From: Streptomyces piniterrae | GTDB taxonomy: Bacteria; Actinomycetota; Actinomycetes; Streptomycetales; Streptomycetaceae | Assembly: GCF_005048155.1 (NCBI RefSeq) | Contig: NZ_SUMB01000010.1 | Span: 186,001 to 250,000, forward strand | Direction: 5' to 3' | DNA: 64,000 nucleotides | Part shown: positions 50,804-61,345 of the stretch, in pieces | How the letters are laid out: every line of letters starts with the position of its first letter | Numbering within the stretch: position 1 is the first letter of the stretch | Notes under the pieces: model-generated | What the model saw: only the letters and a program-made list of their open reading frames with translations | The model's database searches: none | Told to the model about the DNA's origin: nothing | Made by a program: the position numbers and the translations under genes

Positions 50804-52408
50804 GTGAGCACTGCCCAGACGGGTAAACCCGTTGTACTGATCGCCGAAGAACTGTCGCCCGCCACGGTCGACGCTCTCGGTCCGGACTTCGAGATCCGGC
50901 ACTGCAACGGCGCGGACCGCGCCGAGCTGCTGCCCGCCATCGCCGATGTCGACGCCATCCTCGTGCGCAGCGCGACCAAGGTCGACGCCGAGGCCATCGC
51001 CGCCGCGAAGAAGCTGAAGGTCGTCGCCCGCGCCGGCGTCGGCCTGGACAACGTCGACGTCTCCGCCGCCACCAAGGCCGGCGTGATGGTCGTCAACGCC
51101 CCGACCTCCAACATCGTCACCGCCGCCGAACTCGCCTGCGGTCTGCTGGTCGCCACCGCCCGCAACATCCCGCAGGCCAACACCGCCCTGAAGAACGGCG
51201 AGTGGAAGCGCAGCAAGTACACCGGCGTCGAGCTCAGCGAGAAGACCCTCGGTGTGGTCGGCCTCGGCCGGATCGGTGTCCTGGTCGCGCAGCGGATGTC
51301 GGCCTTCGGCATGAAGGTCGTCGCCTACGACCCCTACGTGCAGCCGGCCCGCGCCGCGCAGATGGGCGTCAAGCTGCTCTCCCTCGACGAGCTGCTGGAG
51401 GTCTCGGACTTCATCACCGTCCACCTCCCCAAGACGCCCGAGACGGTCGGTCTCATCGGTGACGAGGCGCTGCACAAGGTCAAGCCGTCGGTCCGGATCG
51501 TGAACGCCGCGCGCGGCGGGATCGTGGACGAGGCGGCGCTGGCCACCGCGCTGAAGGAGGGCCGGGTCGCCGGCGCCGGTCTGGACGTCTACGCCGTCGA
51601 GCCCTGCACCGACTCGCCGCTCTTCGAGTTCGACCAGGTCGTCGCCACCCCGCACCTCGGTGCGTCGACGGGTGAGGCGCAGGAGAAGGCCGGTATCTCG
51701 GTCGCCAAGTCGGTGCGTCTCGCGCTGGCCGGCGAGCTGGTGCCGGACGCGGTCAACGTCCAGGGCGGGGTCATCGCCGAGGACGTCAAGCCGGGGCTGC
51801 CGCTGGCCGAGCGGCTCGGCCGGATCTTCACCGCGCTGGCCGGCGAGGTCGCGCTGCGGCTGGACGTCGAGGTGTACGGCGAGATCACCCAGCACGACGT
51901 CAAGGTGCTGGAACTCTCCGCGCTCAAGGGCGTCTTCGAGGACGTCGTGGACGAAACGGTGTCGTACGTCAACGCCCCGCTGTTCGCGCAGGAGCGCGGC
52001 GTCGAGGTGCGGCTGACGACGAGCAGCGAGTCGCCCGAGCACCGCAACGTGGTGACCGTGCGCGGCACCCTCGCGGGCGGCGACGAGGTCTCGATCTCCG
52101 GCACGCTCTCCGGCCACAAGAACATCCAGAAGATCGTCGCGGTCGGCGACCACTCCATCGACCTGGCGCTCGCCGACCACATGGCGTTCCTGCGCTACAG
52201 CGACCGTCCCGGTGTCGTCGGCACCGTCGGCCGGATCCTGGGCGAGGCCGGCATCAACATCGGCGGGATGCAGGTCTCCCGGTCCGACGTCGGCGGTGAG
52301 GCGCTGGTCGCGCTGACCATCGACGACACCATCCCGGCGCAGGTGCTCGCCGAGATCGCCGAGGAGATCGAGGCGACCTCCGTACGCGCGGTGAACCTCA
52401 ACCACTGA
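50804..52408 (+). CDS. serA: D-3-phosphoglycerate dehydrogenase
   Basis: A 534-residue enzyme for the first step of serine synthesis. Order: catalytic and Rossmann domains (VARAGVGLDNVDV, TLGVVGLGRIGVLVAQRM, VNAARGGIVDEAAL, ATPHLGASTGEAQ), an intervening domain (~315-450) and a C-terminal ACT domain (FLRYSDRPGVVGTVGRILGE) for serine feedback. This is the long actinobacterial form. GTG 50804. Its own transcription unit, bounded by hairpins on both sides. Confidence 0.96.
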   Translation: MSTAQTGKPVVLIAEELSPATVDALGPDFEIRHCNGADRAELLPAIADVDAILVRSATKVDAEAIAAAKKLKVVARAGVGLDNVDVSAATKAGVMVVNAPTSNIVTAAELACGLLVATARNIPQANTALKNGEWKRSKYTGVELSEKTLGVVGLGRIGVLVAQRMSAFGMKVVAYDPYVQPARAAQMGVKLLSLDELLEVSDFITVHLPKTPETVGLIGDEALHKVKPSVRIVNAARGGIVDEAALATALKEGRVAGAGLDVYAVEPCTDSPLFEFDQVVATPHLGASTGEAQEKAGISVAKSVRLALAGELVPDAVNVQGGVIAEDVKPGLPLAERLGRIFTALAGEVALRLDVEVYGEITQHDVKVLELSALKGVFEDVVDETVSYVNAPLFAQERGVEVRLTTSSESPEHRNVVTVRGTLAGGDEVSISGTLSGHKNIQKIVAVGDHSIDLALADHMAFLRYSDRPGVVGTVGRILGEAGINIGGMQVSRSDVGGEALVALTIDDTIPAQVLAEIAEEIEATSVRAVNLNH

Positions 52409-52428
52409 GCCACCGGTCTTCGCGGGTC

Positions 52429-52468
52429 AACGGGCCCGGACCCCGCTTCGGCGGCGTCCGGGCCCGTT
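52429..52468 (+). terminator. Terminator hairpin after serA
   Basis: AACGGGCCCGGAC (52429-52441) and GTCCGGGCCCGTT (52456-52468) form a perfect 13-bp stem with a 14-nt loop. Confidence 0.85.
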
Positions 52469-52665
52469 CGCGTACCCGGGGCGCTCGTGAGCGCCGTTCA
52501 CCCGAACGGCGTACCGGAAGCGGAGGTGGCGGGCGGCGCCAGTGCCGTCCTGACGCCGCCGAGGCCCGGCGGCCGCCGTCCTCCCGAGTCGCTGAGGGGA
52601 GGGGCGCGACGCGCAATGGGAACTGCGCGTGCCCCCGCCGGTGCGTGTGGAAGGAGAGAGACGCC

Positions 52666-53634
52666 ATGAATGCACCCCTGGGTGAAACTTTTCAGCAGCT
52701 GACCGGTGCGCATGTGGTCGACGCGGAGGGCGCGAAGGTGGGTACGGTCCAGCAGGTCTATCGGGACGACGCGACCAACGAGCCCGAGTGGGTCACCGTG
52801 CGCACCGGGCTGTTCGGCATGAAGGAGACCTTCATCCCGCTGGCCGGGGCACGGCGCGAGGGCGATCAACTCCACGTTCCGCACAGCAAGGAGGCGATCA
52901 AGGAAGCGCCGCGGATCGACGCCGAGGGCCATCTCGACCCGTCCGAGGAGGAGGAGCTCTACCGGCACTACGGGATGACCCGGCCGGCCTCCGTCGGACT
53001 CGCCATGCGTCCGGAGGCCCGTACGGAGCCCGGCGAGCGGTCCGGTATGACCGAGGACGACATTCTGGCGGAGCGCGCGCGGTATGTGGGCATCCCCGAG
53101 CGCGACCACGAGATGCTCGACGAGGGGCCCGGGGAACTCGCCGAGCGGCCGCTTGCGGGGGCGGGAGCCGGGGCGATGGCGTCGCGCGGGCGGGGCGAGG
53201 AGGAGGCCAGGCGGCCGGAGCAGCTGGAGGAGATCGTCCTCTTCGGGGAGGAGATACAGATCGGCACCGAGGAGCGCGCGAGCGGGCGGGCGCATCTGCG
53301 CAAGCATGTGGTCACCGAGGACGTACACCGTACGATCCCGCTCAGCCACGAGGAGGTGCGGGTGGTCCGGACGAAGATCACCGACGAGGAGCGGGCGGCC
53401 GGCGGGACCGCCCCACGGCTCGGCGAGGGCCAGGTGGAGGTCGTCCTGTACGAGGAGCAGGCCGTGATCAGCAGGCGGACCGTACCGGTCGAGCGGGTGC
53501 GGCTGACGACCGAGCGGGTCACCGAGCAGAAGGAGGTCACCGCCAAGGTCCGCCGGGAGGAGCTGGAGCTCGACGACGGCCGGGGCGTCCGCAGGACGGA
53601 CCCGAAGGGGACGGGGCGGGACCTGGGCCGCTGA
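52666..53634 (+). CDS. PRC-barrel and DUF2382 domain protein
   Basis: A 322-residue protein. The N-terminal ~75 residues form a PRC-barrel (GAHVVDAEGAKVGTVQQVYR, EWVTVRTGLFGMKETFIPL). The C-terminal half is DUF2382 (EIVLFGEEIQIGTEERASGR, LRKHVVTEDVHRTIPLSHEE, VEVVLYEEQAVISRRTVPV). Such proteins are linked to stress and are often under alternative sigma factors; molecular function is unknown. ATG 52666 has AAGGAGAGAG upstream. Very charged and likely soluble. Stands alone. Confidence 0.88.
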   Translation: MNAPLGETFQQLTGAHVVDAEGAKVGTVQQVYRDDATNEPEWVTVRTGLFGMKETFIPLAGARREGDQLHVPHSKEAIKEAPRIDAEGHLDPSEEEELYRHYGMTRPASVGLAMRPEARTEPGERSGMTEDDILAERARYVGIPERDHEMLDEGPGELAERPLAGAGAGAMASRGRGEEEARRPEQLEEIVLFGEEIQIGTEERASGRAHLRKHVVTEDVHRTIPLSHEEVRVVRTKITDEERAAGGTAPRLGEGQVEVVLYEEQAVISRRTVPVERVRLTTERVTEQKEVTAKVRREELELDDGRGVRRTDPKGTGRDLGR

Positions 53635-53693
53635 GGGGGCGCGAGGGGTCGCCGACCGCACGGAGGCCGGGATGCGGCGTAGACGTACGTATA

Positions 53694-53705
53694 AGACGGT
53701 CGTCT
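53694..53705. promoter_or_regulatory. TetR autoregulatory operator candidate
   Basis: AGACGGTCGTCT is an inverted repeat (AGACG, 2-nt spacer, CGTCT) 35 bp before the TetR gene start. AGAC...GTCT half-sites at this spot are common for TetR autoregulators. Confidence 0.6.
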
Positions 53706-53740
53706 GGTACGGGTGTATGGCGCGGCGGTAGGCTGCCCGT

Positions 53741-54349
53741 ATGGGACACCGTGAAGATCTTCTGGAGGGCGCCAAGCGGTGCCTGCTGGAGAAGGGGTAC
53801 GCGCGCACCACCGCCCGCGACATCGTGGCCGCGTCCGGCGCCAACCTCGCCTCCATCGGCTACCACTACGGCTCCAAGGACGCCCTGATGCGGCAGGCGC
53901 TCATCGCGTCCACCGAGGAGTGGGGCGCGAGGGTGGCCGAGGTGCCGGGCGCCGACGACCCGGCGACGGCGGACGGCGAGCCGCTGGAACGCTTCGCCGC
54001 CGTGTGGGACAAGGTCCTGCAACGCATCGCCACCGAGCGGGAGTTCATCGCCGCGCAGGTCGAGGTGCTGGGCCTGCTGCCGCGCGACGCGGCGCTGCGC
54101 GAGGCGATCGGCGAGGTGCTGCCGGAAGGGGGCGAGGGGCTCGTCGCGCTCTTCGAAGGCGTACCGGACGACGAGGTCGACGCGGAGGCGGCCCGCGTCG
54201 TCGGCTCCTTCTACCAGGCCCTGCTCACCGGCCTGATGGTGCAGTCACTGATCACCCCGGACACGATGCTGTCGGGTCGCGATCTCGCGGACGCGCTGCG
54301 GCGGGTCAGCGCGGGCGAGGTGCTCGGGAAGGCGGAGGAGGACGCGTAG
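53741..54349 (+). CDS. TetR family transcriptional regulator
   Basis: A 202-residue regulator. The HTH lies at residues ~8-50 (LEGAKRCLLEKGYARTTARD, IVAASGANLASIGYHYGSKD). The ligand domain has a conserved C-terminal helix FYQALLTGLMVQSLI. ATG 53741. A palindrome upstream suggests autoregulation. No obvious target pump or enzyme is adjacent, so the ligand is unknown. Confidence 0.9.
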   Translation: MGHREDLLEGAKRCLLEKGYARTTARDIVAASGANLASIGYHYGSKDALMRQALIASTEEWGARVAEVPGADDPATADGEPLERFAAVWDKVLQRIATEREFIAAQVEVLGLLPRDAALREAIGEVLPEGGEGLVALFEGVPDDEVDAEAARVVGSFYQALLTGLMVQSLITPDTMLSGRDLADALRRVSAGEVLGKAEEDA

Positions 54350-54396
54350 GGCCGGTCAGGTCCTCGGGCCTGACCCGTCGGGACAGGCTCCGGGGG

Positions 54397-55740
54397 TCAC
54401 AACCGCGCCGCCTTGAGCGCCATATGCAGCAGCAGCCGGTCCTCGCCGTCGTCGAGATGGAGGCCGGTGAGCTTCTCCACCCGGCCCAGGCGGTAGTAGA
54501 GCGTCTGGCGGTGGATGCCCAGCAGCTGGGCGGTGCGGCTCGCCTGGCCCGCGCAGTCGAGGAACGCCTCGGCGGTGCGGGCGAGTTCGGTGTGGGCGGG
54601 CGCGAGCAGCGGGCCGACGGCCGGGTCGGGTGCCGCCGCTGGCAGGCCGGTCAGCAGCCGGTACGAGCCGATGGCGTCCCACTGGGCGACGGGACCGAGC
54701 CGGGGTTCGGCGCGTGCCGCGCGTGCCGCGTCGAGAGCCTCCTGCCAGGTGGTGGTGAGCTCGGCCAACTCGCTTGTGCCGGAGCCGATGCCGGCGGCGC
54801 CCGGCCGGGGCGCGGCGGAACCGGCCGTACGGGAACCGCTCCGCGCCGGCGGCCGGCCCTCGGCGGCCGGCGCGCCGCCCGCGCGCGGCGAACGCAGCAG
54901 ATGTTCGGCCACCGTCCGGGCCGGGGCGAGGGCGCCCGTGGACCGCAGCCGCACCAGTGCGGCCAGGGCCGGCACGGCCGCTGCCGCACGCGGGCGGCCG
55001 GCGCGGTGGTGCGCACCGGTGTCCGCGGCCTCCGGCGGCTGGGGCGCCGTGGTGTCCGGGAGGCCGCCGCCCGCCGGCAGCCCGCACGCCGCGAGCAGGC
55101 CGGGCAGGCCCGGCAGTGGCGCCGTGTCGGTGTCCGAGGTGTCCCAGGGCAGTACGGCCACCAGTGTGAGCGGGCCGCCCGGGGTGAACCGCAGCGTGTC
55201 CCGTAGCGCATCGCCCAGCGCGGCCGCCGCGGCCGGCCGCCCGGCGGGCCCGGAAACCAGCAACTCCCGCAGCAGGTCGGCCAGTTCGGTTCCGGCGCGG
55301 GCCTCGTCCGCCAGCAGCGCGCCGATCCGGGCGGCGGTCTCCATCGCCTGCGCGATCCGGGGGTCGGCGGGCGCGCCCTGGCCGCCGAGCGCGAGATCGC
55401 TCAGATGCCCGTCGTCCAGCAGCCAGACATAGCCGTGCACGATCCCGCGGTGGCGTACGGGCAGACAGATCCGGCCTCTGAACACCCCGGCCGCCGGATC
55501 CGGGGGGATCCGCAGCGGCGACTTGGCGCGGGCGATCCCGAACGCCTCGAACCAGGCCCGTACCGCCGCCGACGACCGCCGCTGAAGGATCGACCGGGTG
55601 CGTACCGGGTCCATGACCTCGTCGTCCTCGCCCTCGTGCGCACCGAACGCGATCAGCCCGAAATCACGGTCCTCCAGCGTGGCCGGCGCACCGAGCGCCG
55701 CCGAGATCTCGTCCACGAGCTGCTGGTAATCGCCCCGCAT
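54397..55740 (-). CDS. PucR family regulator of proline catabolism
   Basis: A 447-residue regulator. The N-terminal half (MRGDYQQLVDEISAALGAPA, FGLIAFGAHEGEDDE, ICLPVRHRGIVHGYVWLLDD) is a GAF/PAS-like sensor; a Pro/Ala-rich middle (~245-330) looks poorly conserved; the PucR C-terminal HTH is TAQLLGIHRQTLYYRLGRVE. The gene is divergent from proline dehydrogenase and P5C dehydrogenase, which it probably activates in response to proline. ATG 55740 matches the family start MRGDYQ; an upstream ATG at 55830 is also in frame. Confidence 0.85.
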   Translation of the reverse strand: MRGDYQQLVDEISAALGAPATLEDRDFGLIAFGAHEGEDDEVMDPVRTRSILQRRSSAAVRAWFEAFGIARAKSPLRIPPDPAAGVFRGRICLPVRHRGIVHGYVWLLDDGHLSDLALGGQGAPADPRIAQAMETAARIGALLADEARAGTELADLLRELLVSGPAGRPAAAAALGDALRDTLRFTPGGPLTLVAVLPWDTSDTDTAPLPGLPGLLAACGLPAGGGLPDTTAPQPPEAADTGAHHRAGRPRAAAAVPALAALVRLRSTGALAPARTVAEHLLRSPRAGGAPAAEGRPPARSGSRTAGSAAPRPGAAGIGSGTSELAELTTTWQEALDAARAARAEPRLGPVAQWDAIGSYRLLTGLPAAAPDPAVGPLLAPAHTELARTAEAFLDCAGQASRTAQLLGIHRQTLYYRLGRVEKLTGLHLDDGEDRLLLHMALKAARL

Positions 55741-55858
55741 CCGCCGCCCGGCCCCTCTCCTGATCGTCGCCACGGCTCCGACCGACACCGCTGCCGTCAC
55801 TTCCGTCCCCCTCCCCCCATTCTCATACATCTGTCTGAGATCCCGGCCACGAAGGCGT

Positions 55859-55868
55859 GACAGCTGTC
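55859..55868. promoter_or_regulatory. Palindrome in the pucR-putB intergenic region
   Basis: GACAGCTGTC is a perfect 10-bp palindrome in the divergent promoter region. It could be part of a regulator site; evidence is positional only. Confidence 0.3.
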
Positions 55869-55978
55869 GATGGCCGGAAGATGGCGAGATCCTTAAGTTT
55901 CAGGTGGCTCATGTTGCCGTCGCGCTCGCCGGTCCGGCGCCTGCCCGGCATCCGTCAACCTGAATCGTGGAGGTGCCC

Positions 55979-56905
55979 ATGCTGGGTCCCGTGCTCCTCG
56001 CCGCAGCGCGCAGCGACAGCATCCGTCGCATTGTCGCGGCCACCCCGGTCACCCGGCCCGTGGTGGACCGCTTCGTCGCCGGCGAGCGTCTGGACGAGTC
56101 CATGGCGGTCGTCCGGGAGCTGGCCGCGCGCGGTATGGAGGTCACTCTCGACCATCTGGGCGAGGACATCACCGACCCGGCCGAGGCGCTGCGCAACCGC
56201 GACGCCTACCTTCAGCTGACCGAGGCGCTCAAGGAGCAGGACCTCGGCGAACGGGCCGAGATGTCCGTCAAGCTCTCCGCCTTCGGCCAGGCGCTGCCCG
56301 GCGGCCACGAGCTGGCGCTGAAGAACGTCACCCCGGTGGTCGAGGCCGCCGCCGAGGCCGGTACGACCGTGACCCTCGACATGGAGGACCACACCACGGT
56401 CGACTCCACCCTCGCGATCCTCGCCGAGCTGCGCGAGCGCTTCCCCCAGACGGGTGCGGTGCTGCAGTCCTACCTCTTCCGTACCGAGGACGACTGCCAC
56501 GCCCTCGCCGGCGAGGGCTCCCGGGTGCGGCTGGTCAAGGGCGCCTACAAGGAGCCCGCGACCGTCGCCTTCCAGGACAAACGGGAGGTCGACAAGGCCT
56601 ATGTGCGCTGTCTGAAGATCCTGATGGCGGGGGACGGCTACCCCATGATCGGGTCGCACGACCCGCGCATGGTCGCCATCGGCCAGGAGCTCGCCCACCG
56701 CAATGGGCGTAAGCCTGCCGAGTTCGAATTCCAGATGCTGTACGGCATCCGCGAGACCGAGCAGCAGCGGCTGGTCGCCGAGGGCCACCGGATGCGGGTC
56801 TACATCCCGTACGGCACGGACTGGTACGGCTACTTCATGCGCCGTCTCGCCGAGCGCCCCGCCAACCTGGCGTTCTTCCTGCGGTCGCTCGCGACCCGGG
56901 GCTGA
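55979..56905 (+). CDS. Proline dehydrogenase
   Basis: A 308-residue monofunctional FAD enzyme oxidising proline to pyrroline-5-carboxylate. The barrel motifs are visible: LDMEDHTTVDSTLAIL, RLVKGAYKEP, and the C-terminal active-site helix YIPYGTDWYGYFMRRLAERP with the substrate-binding Arg pair. ATG 55979 is preferred because GTGGAGG just upstream serves as its ribosome binding site; GTG 55967 is inside that site. It is followed by P5C dehydrogenase, together degrading proline to glutamate. Confidence 0.94.
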   Translation: MLGPVLLAAARSDSIRRIVAATPVTRPVVDRFVAGERLDESMAVVRELAARGMEVTLDHLGEDITDPAEALRNRDAYLQLTEALKEQDLGERAEMSVKLSAFGQALPGGHELALKNVTPVVEAAAEAGTTVTLDMEDHTTVDSTLAILAELRERFPQTGAVLQSYLFRTEDDCHALAGEGSRVRLVKGAYKEPATVAFQDKREVDKAYVRCLKILMAGDGYPMIGSHDPRMVAIGQELAHRNGRKPAEFEFQMLYGIRETEQQRLVAEGHRMRVYIPYGTDWYGYFMRRLAERPANLAFFLRSLATRG

Positions 56906-57023
56906 CGGCCATCCGGGGCGGATCGCCCCGTCGCGGCGGATATGGGTGGATGCTGGAAACCCGGGCCGCACCGCTCGACCCACGTACGAAAACCGAGATC
57001 GAAAGCGAAGGAGACACGGCCCC

Positions 57024-58655
<1,632 letters not shown>

Positions 58656-58672
58656 TGCCCGCGCGCATGACG

Positions 58673-58707
58673 GCGGCCCGGCACCCGTGGGGGGTGCCGG
58701 GCCGCCG
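58673..58707. terminator. Bidirectional terminator between pruA and the Uma2 gene
   Basis: GGCGGCCCGGCACCC (58673-58687) and GGGTGCCGGGCCGCC (58693-58707) form a perfect 15-bp stem with a 5-nt loop, between two convergent genes. Confidence 0.9.
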
Positions 58708-58714
58708 GCGTTCG

Positions 58715-59389
58715 TCAGGTGCTGCTGCGCAGCGGTCCGGTGATCGCCTCGGTGATGGTGAAGCCCTTGGCCGGGCCGTCGGGGATGGTGACGTCCTTGC
58801 CATACGGCACGCGGTGGCTCTCGGCGTAGATCCCCTTGTCGGGGCGGGGCTGCGCCAGCACGGTGACGGTGCCCTGTCCGTCGTAGTCGTCGATGATGAC
58901 GTAGACGGGGATGCCGGCACGGGCGTAGGCGCGGCGTTTGCGGTCGCGGTCGCGCTCCTTGCAGCCGTGACCGGGCGAGACCACCTCGGCGACGAGTCCT
59001 ACGCAGCGGACATCGAGGCCGACGCCGTCTTCGGCGACGAATTCGGTGTCGTCTGCGAAGGCGGTGATGGCGTCTTCGGGGGCGACGAGGGCGTCCGGGA
59101 TCCAGACCTTGCGGCCGTGGACGATGTTTGTGTCGTTAGTGACTGCGTAGGCGCTCGACCGCTCGGTGAGGTACTGAGTCAGCTGTCGGCGGAGCAGAAA
59201 GCAGATCCTGCTGTGGCTTTGGCGGCCTGTGGGCGACACCTCGATGAACCCCTCGAAGATCTCGGCGCGAAGGCCCTCGGGGAGTTCCATGGCCTTCCAT
59301 ACCTGCCACAGCACCTCGTCCAGATCGGGGCGGGGCGTGGACTCGGTCATCTCGGTCATCGCGGGCACCTCGTGGGCGAGAGCAGTCAT
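58715..59389 (-). CDS. Uma2 family endonuclease-like protein
   Basis: A 224-residue protein of the Uma2/DUF820 PD-(D/E)XK fold, a family greatly expanded in Streptomyces. Signature parts: LRAEIFEGFIEVSPTGR, VWIPDALVAPEDA, the core LVAEVVSPGHG with Asp/Glu positions, and YARAGIPVYVIID. A nuclease role is predicted by fold; the biological role is unknown. Monocistronic and convergent with pruA. Confidence 0.85.
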   Translation of the reverse strand: MTALAHEVPAMTEMTESTPRPDLDEVLWQVWKAMELPEGLRAEIFEGFIEVSPTGRQSHSRICFLLRRQLTQYLTERSSAYAVTNDTNIVHGRKVWIPDALVAPEDAITAFADDTEFVAEDGVGLDVRCVGLVAEVVSPGHGCKERDRDRKRRAYARAGIPVYVIIDDYDGQGTVTVLAQPRPDKGIYAESHRVPYGKDVTIPDGPAKGFTITEAITGPLRSST

Positions 59390-59534
59390 GGGGCAACACC
59401 TCCTCCTTAGTGTGGGCGGGCTTGGCCTGGCGGCACAAGCGACGCCGCCAAGCTACGGCCGCGACACACCGCGGACCTGCGAGACCGATGCGGTTCACCA
59501 GTTCGTACGAATGTCAGCTCCCAGTTGTTGACGA

Positions 59535-60443
59535 TCAGGCCGAGGCCGATGGCGAACCCGCTGCCCAGGCGGCGGCCCGGTCGGACAGCGCCTGGACGGC
59601 GTCGCGGGCGGTGGCCGGGGCGACGGCGCCGTACAGGGGCGTGCCGATGTGGACGCGTACGTGGGTGCGGCGGAGCCTGCCGTGCTTGGGCAGTAGCCGG
59701 TCGGTGCCGGCGAGGCCCACCGGGACGACCGGCACGCCGGCGTGCCGGGCCAGCAGCAGGGCGCCGCGGCGGAAGTCGCCGACCGCGCCGTCACGGGCGC
59801 GGGTGCCCTCGGGGAAGAGGACCACGGCACGGCCCGCCCGGAGCGCGCCGGCCATGTCCAGCAGATCGTCCAGGCCGCCGCCGGTGCGCCGCACGGGGAA
59901 GCCGGCGGCGAGGCGGCGGCAGACCCGGCGGCGCCAGGGCGTGGCGAACCAGTAGTCGGCGGCGGCGCCGATCAGCGGGGCGTGCCGGGCGTCGAGGGCG
60001 GCGAGCAGCGCCGCGGTGTCGGCGTGCGAGGAGTGGTTCGCGACGACGACGCAGCCGCCGCGGGGGAGGCGGCCCTCGCGGGTGACGCCGCCGGTGAGGG
60101 TGAGGGCGATCGTCCACAGCGCGCGGCGCAGCCAGGCGGCGCCGGTGGAGGGCAGCGCCACCCGGGGGAGCGGGGCGCCCGTGGGGAGTCGGGGTGCGCG
60201 GCGGTGCGGGCGCGCGCGGTGGTGGAGCAGCCGGCGGGTGCCGCGCAGGGCGAGCGGGCGGTGCAGACGCCTGCGGGTGCGGGTGCGGGCGGTGTGGAGG
60301 TCGCGGCGGCGGGCGTGGCGCGCGCCGAGGGCGCCTTGCGGCCGGCGCGGCCGTCGGCGGCCGCTCGTACGGCCCTCGCCCGAGCGTCCCCGGCCCCTCC
60401 TGCGCAGCACAGCCGCGGTCTGGTTGTCCGGCACGGTCGTCAC
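59535..60443 (-). CDS. 1-acyl-glycerol-3-phosphate acyltransferase-like (PlsC) protein
   Basis: A 302-residue protein. The acyltransferase domain (~100-300) has the catalytic VVVANHSSHADT (NHxxxxD) and VLFPEGTRARDGAVG motifs. The first ~95 residues are extraordinarily Arg-rich, unlike a normal membrane start, so the true start may be internal; GTG 60443 is favoured because it overlaps the stop of the CdsA-like gene, implying coupling. It probably adds a fatty acid to a phosphorylated glycerol lipid. Third gene of a lipid operon. Confidence 0.78.
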   Translation of the reverse strand: MTTVPDNQTAAVLRRRGRGRSGEGRTSGRRRPRRPQGALGARHARRRDLHTARTRTRRRLHRPLALRGTRRLLHHRARPHRRAPRLPTGAPLPRVALPSTGAAWLRRALWTIALTLTGGVTREGRLPRGGCVVVANHSSHADTAALLAALDARHAPLIGAAADYWFATPWRRRVCRRLAAGFPVRRTGGGLDDLLDMAGALRAGRAVVLFPEGTRARDGAVGDFRRGALLLARHAGVPVVPVGLAGTDRLLPKHGRLRRTHVRVHIGTPLYGAVAPATARDAVQALSDRAAAWAAGSPSASA

Positions 60444-61345
60444 AGCGTCACCACCATCGCCAGCAGCAGTGCCACCAGCAGCGAGTCGATACGGTCCAGG
60501 AGCCCGCCGAAGCCGGGCAGCCAGCTTCCGGCGTCCTTCACCCCGGCCTCCCGCTTGACCATGGATTCCAGCAGGTCACCGAGGACGCAGCCGAGCAGTA
60601 CCGCGGTCCACAGCCAGGGCGTGAACGCACCGGCGGCGGCCAGCGCGCCGGCCGTGGCGACCGCCGCGCCCAGCACCCCGGCCCAGGTCTTGTTGGGGGA
60701 GAGCGGCGACAGCGGACGGGCCGGCGGACCACGCCGCCCCAGCGCCGTACCGCCGCACCACGCACCGACATCGCCGAGCGCGACCGCGACGCCCACCGCG
60801 ACGGCGGTGCCGCCGAGCAGGACCAGTCCGGTGAGCGCGACCGGGATCCACAGCAGGCCGAAGAGGGCGCGGGCGGCGCGGGCGGCGCCCGCCGTGTGGT
60901 CGCCGGAGAGCAGCGCGGGCAGCGCGGCGGCGAGCAGCAGCACCGCCATCGCCCGCAGATCCAGCCACTGCGGCCGCAGCCAGGCCAGCAGCGGCAGGAC
61001 GACGGCCGCCGCGGCGAGCACCCGGCGCTCCGCGCCGGCGGTGCCTTCGGGGGCCATCCGTGCGTACTCGTGCACGGCGATCAGCCCGAGGCCCGCCGCC
61101 AGGACCGCCGCGCCGGCCCCGCCGAAGAACAGCGAGCCCAGGAACACCGGGGCGGCCAGCGCCCAGGTGCGCCAGCGGCGGCGCAGTTCACGGCGCATCC
61201 GCACCCGGGCGGGCAGCGCCGCGACGGCCACGCCGCCCAGGCCCAGCATCCCGCCGACCACCGGCGCGACCCGCCCGACGGCCTCGCCGCCGGTCAGCAG
61301 CAGCCCGGTGCCGCCCAGGGAGCCCAGACCCGCGAGGGCACTCAT
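60440..61345 (-). CDS. CdsA-like phosphatidate cytidylyltransferase
   Basis: A 301-residue integral membrane enzyme with about eight helices. The CDP-diglyceride synthase signature is clear near the C-terminus: SPNKTWAGVLGAA and GDLLESMVKREAGVKDAGSW followed by LDRIDS. It should form CDP-diacylglycerol from phosphatidate and CTP. ATG 61345 overlaps the upstream gene's stop by 4 bp. As part of a CDP-alcohol phosphotransferase/PlsC-like cluster, it looks dedicated rather than the housekeeping enzyme. Confidence 0.85.
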   Translation of the reverse strand: MSALAGLGSLGGTGLLLTGGEAVGRVAPVVGGMLGLGGVAVAALPARVRMRRELRRRWRTWALAAPVFLGSLFFGGAGAAVLAAGLGLIAVHEYARMAPEGTAGAERRVLAAAAVVLPLLAWLRPQWLDLRAMAVLLLAAALPALLSGDHTAGAARAARALFGLLWIPVALTGLVLLGGTAVAVGVAVALGDVGAWCGGTALGRRGPPARPLSPLSPNKTWAGVLGAAVATAGALAAAGAFTPWLWTAVLLGCVLGDLLESMVKREAGVKDAGSWLPGFGGLLDRIDSLLVALLLAMVVTL

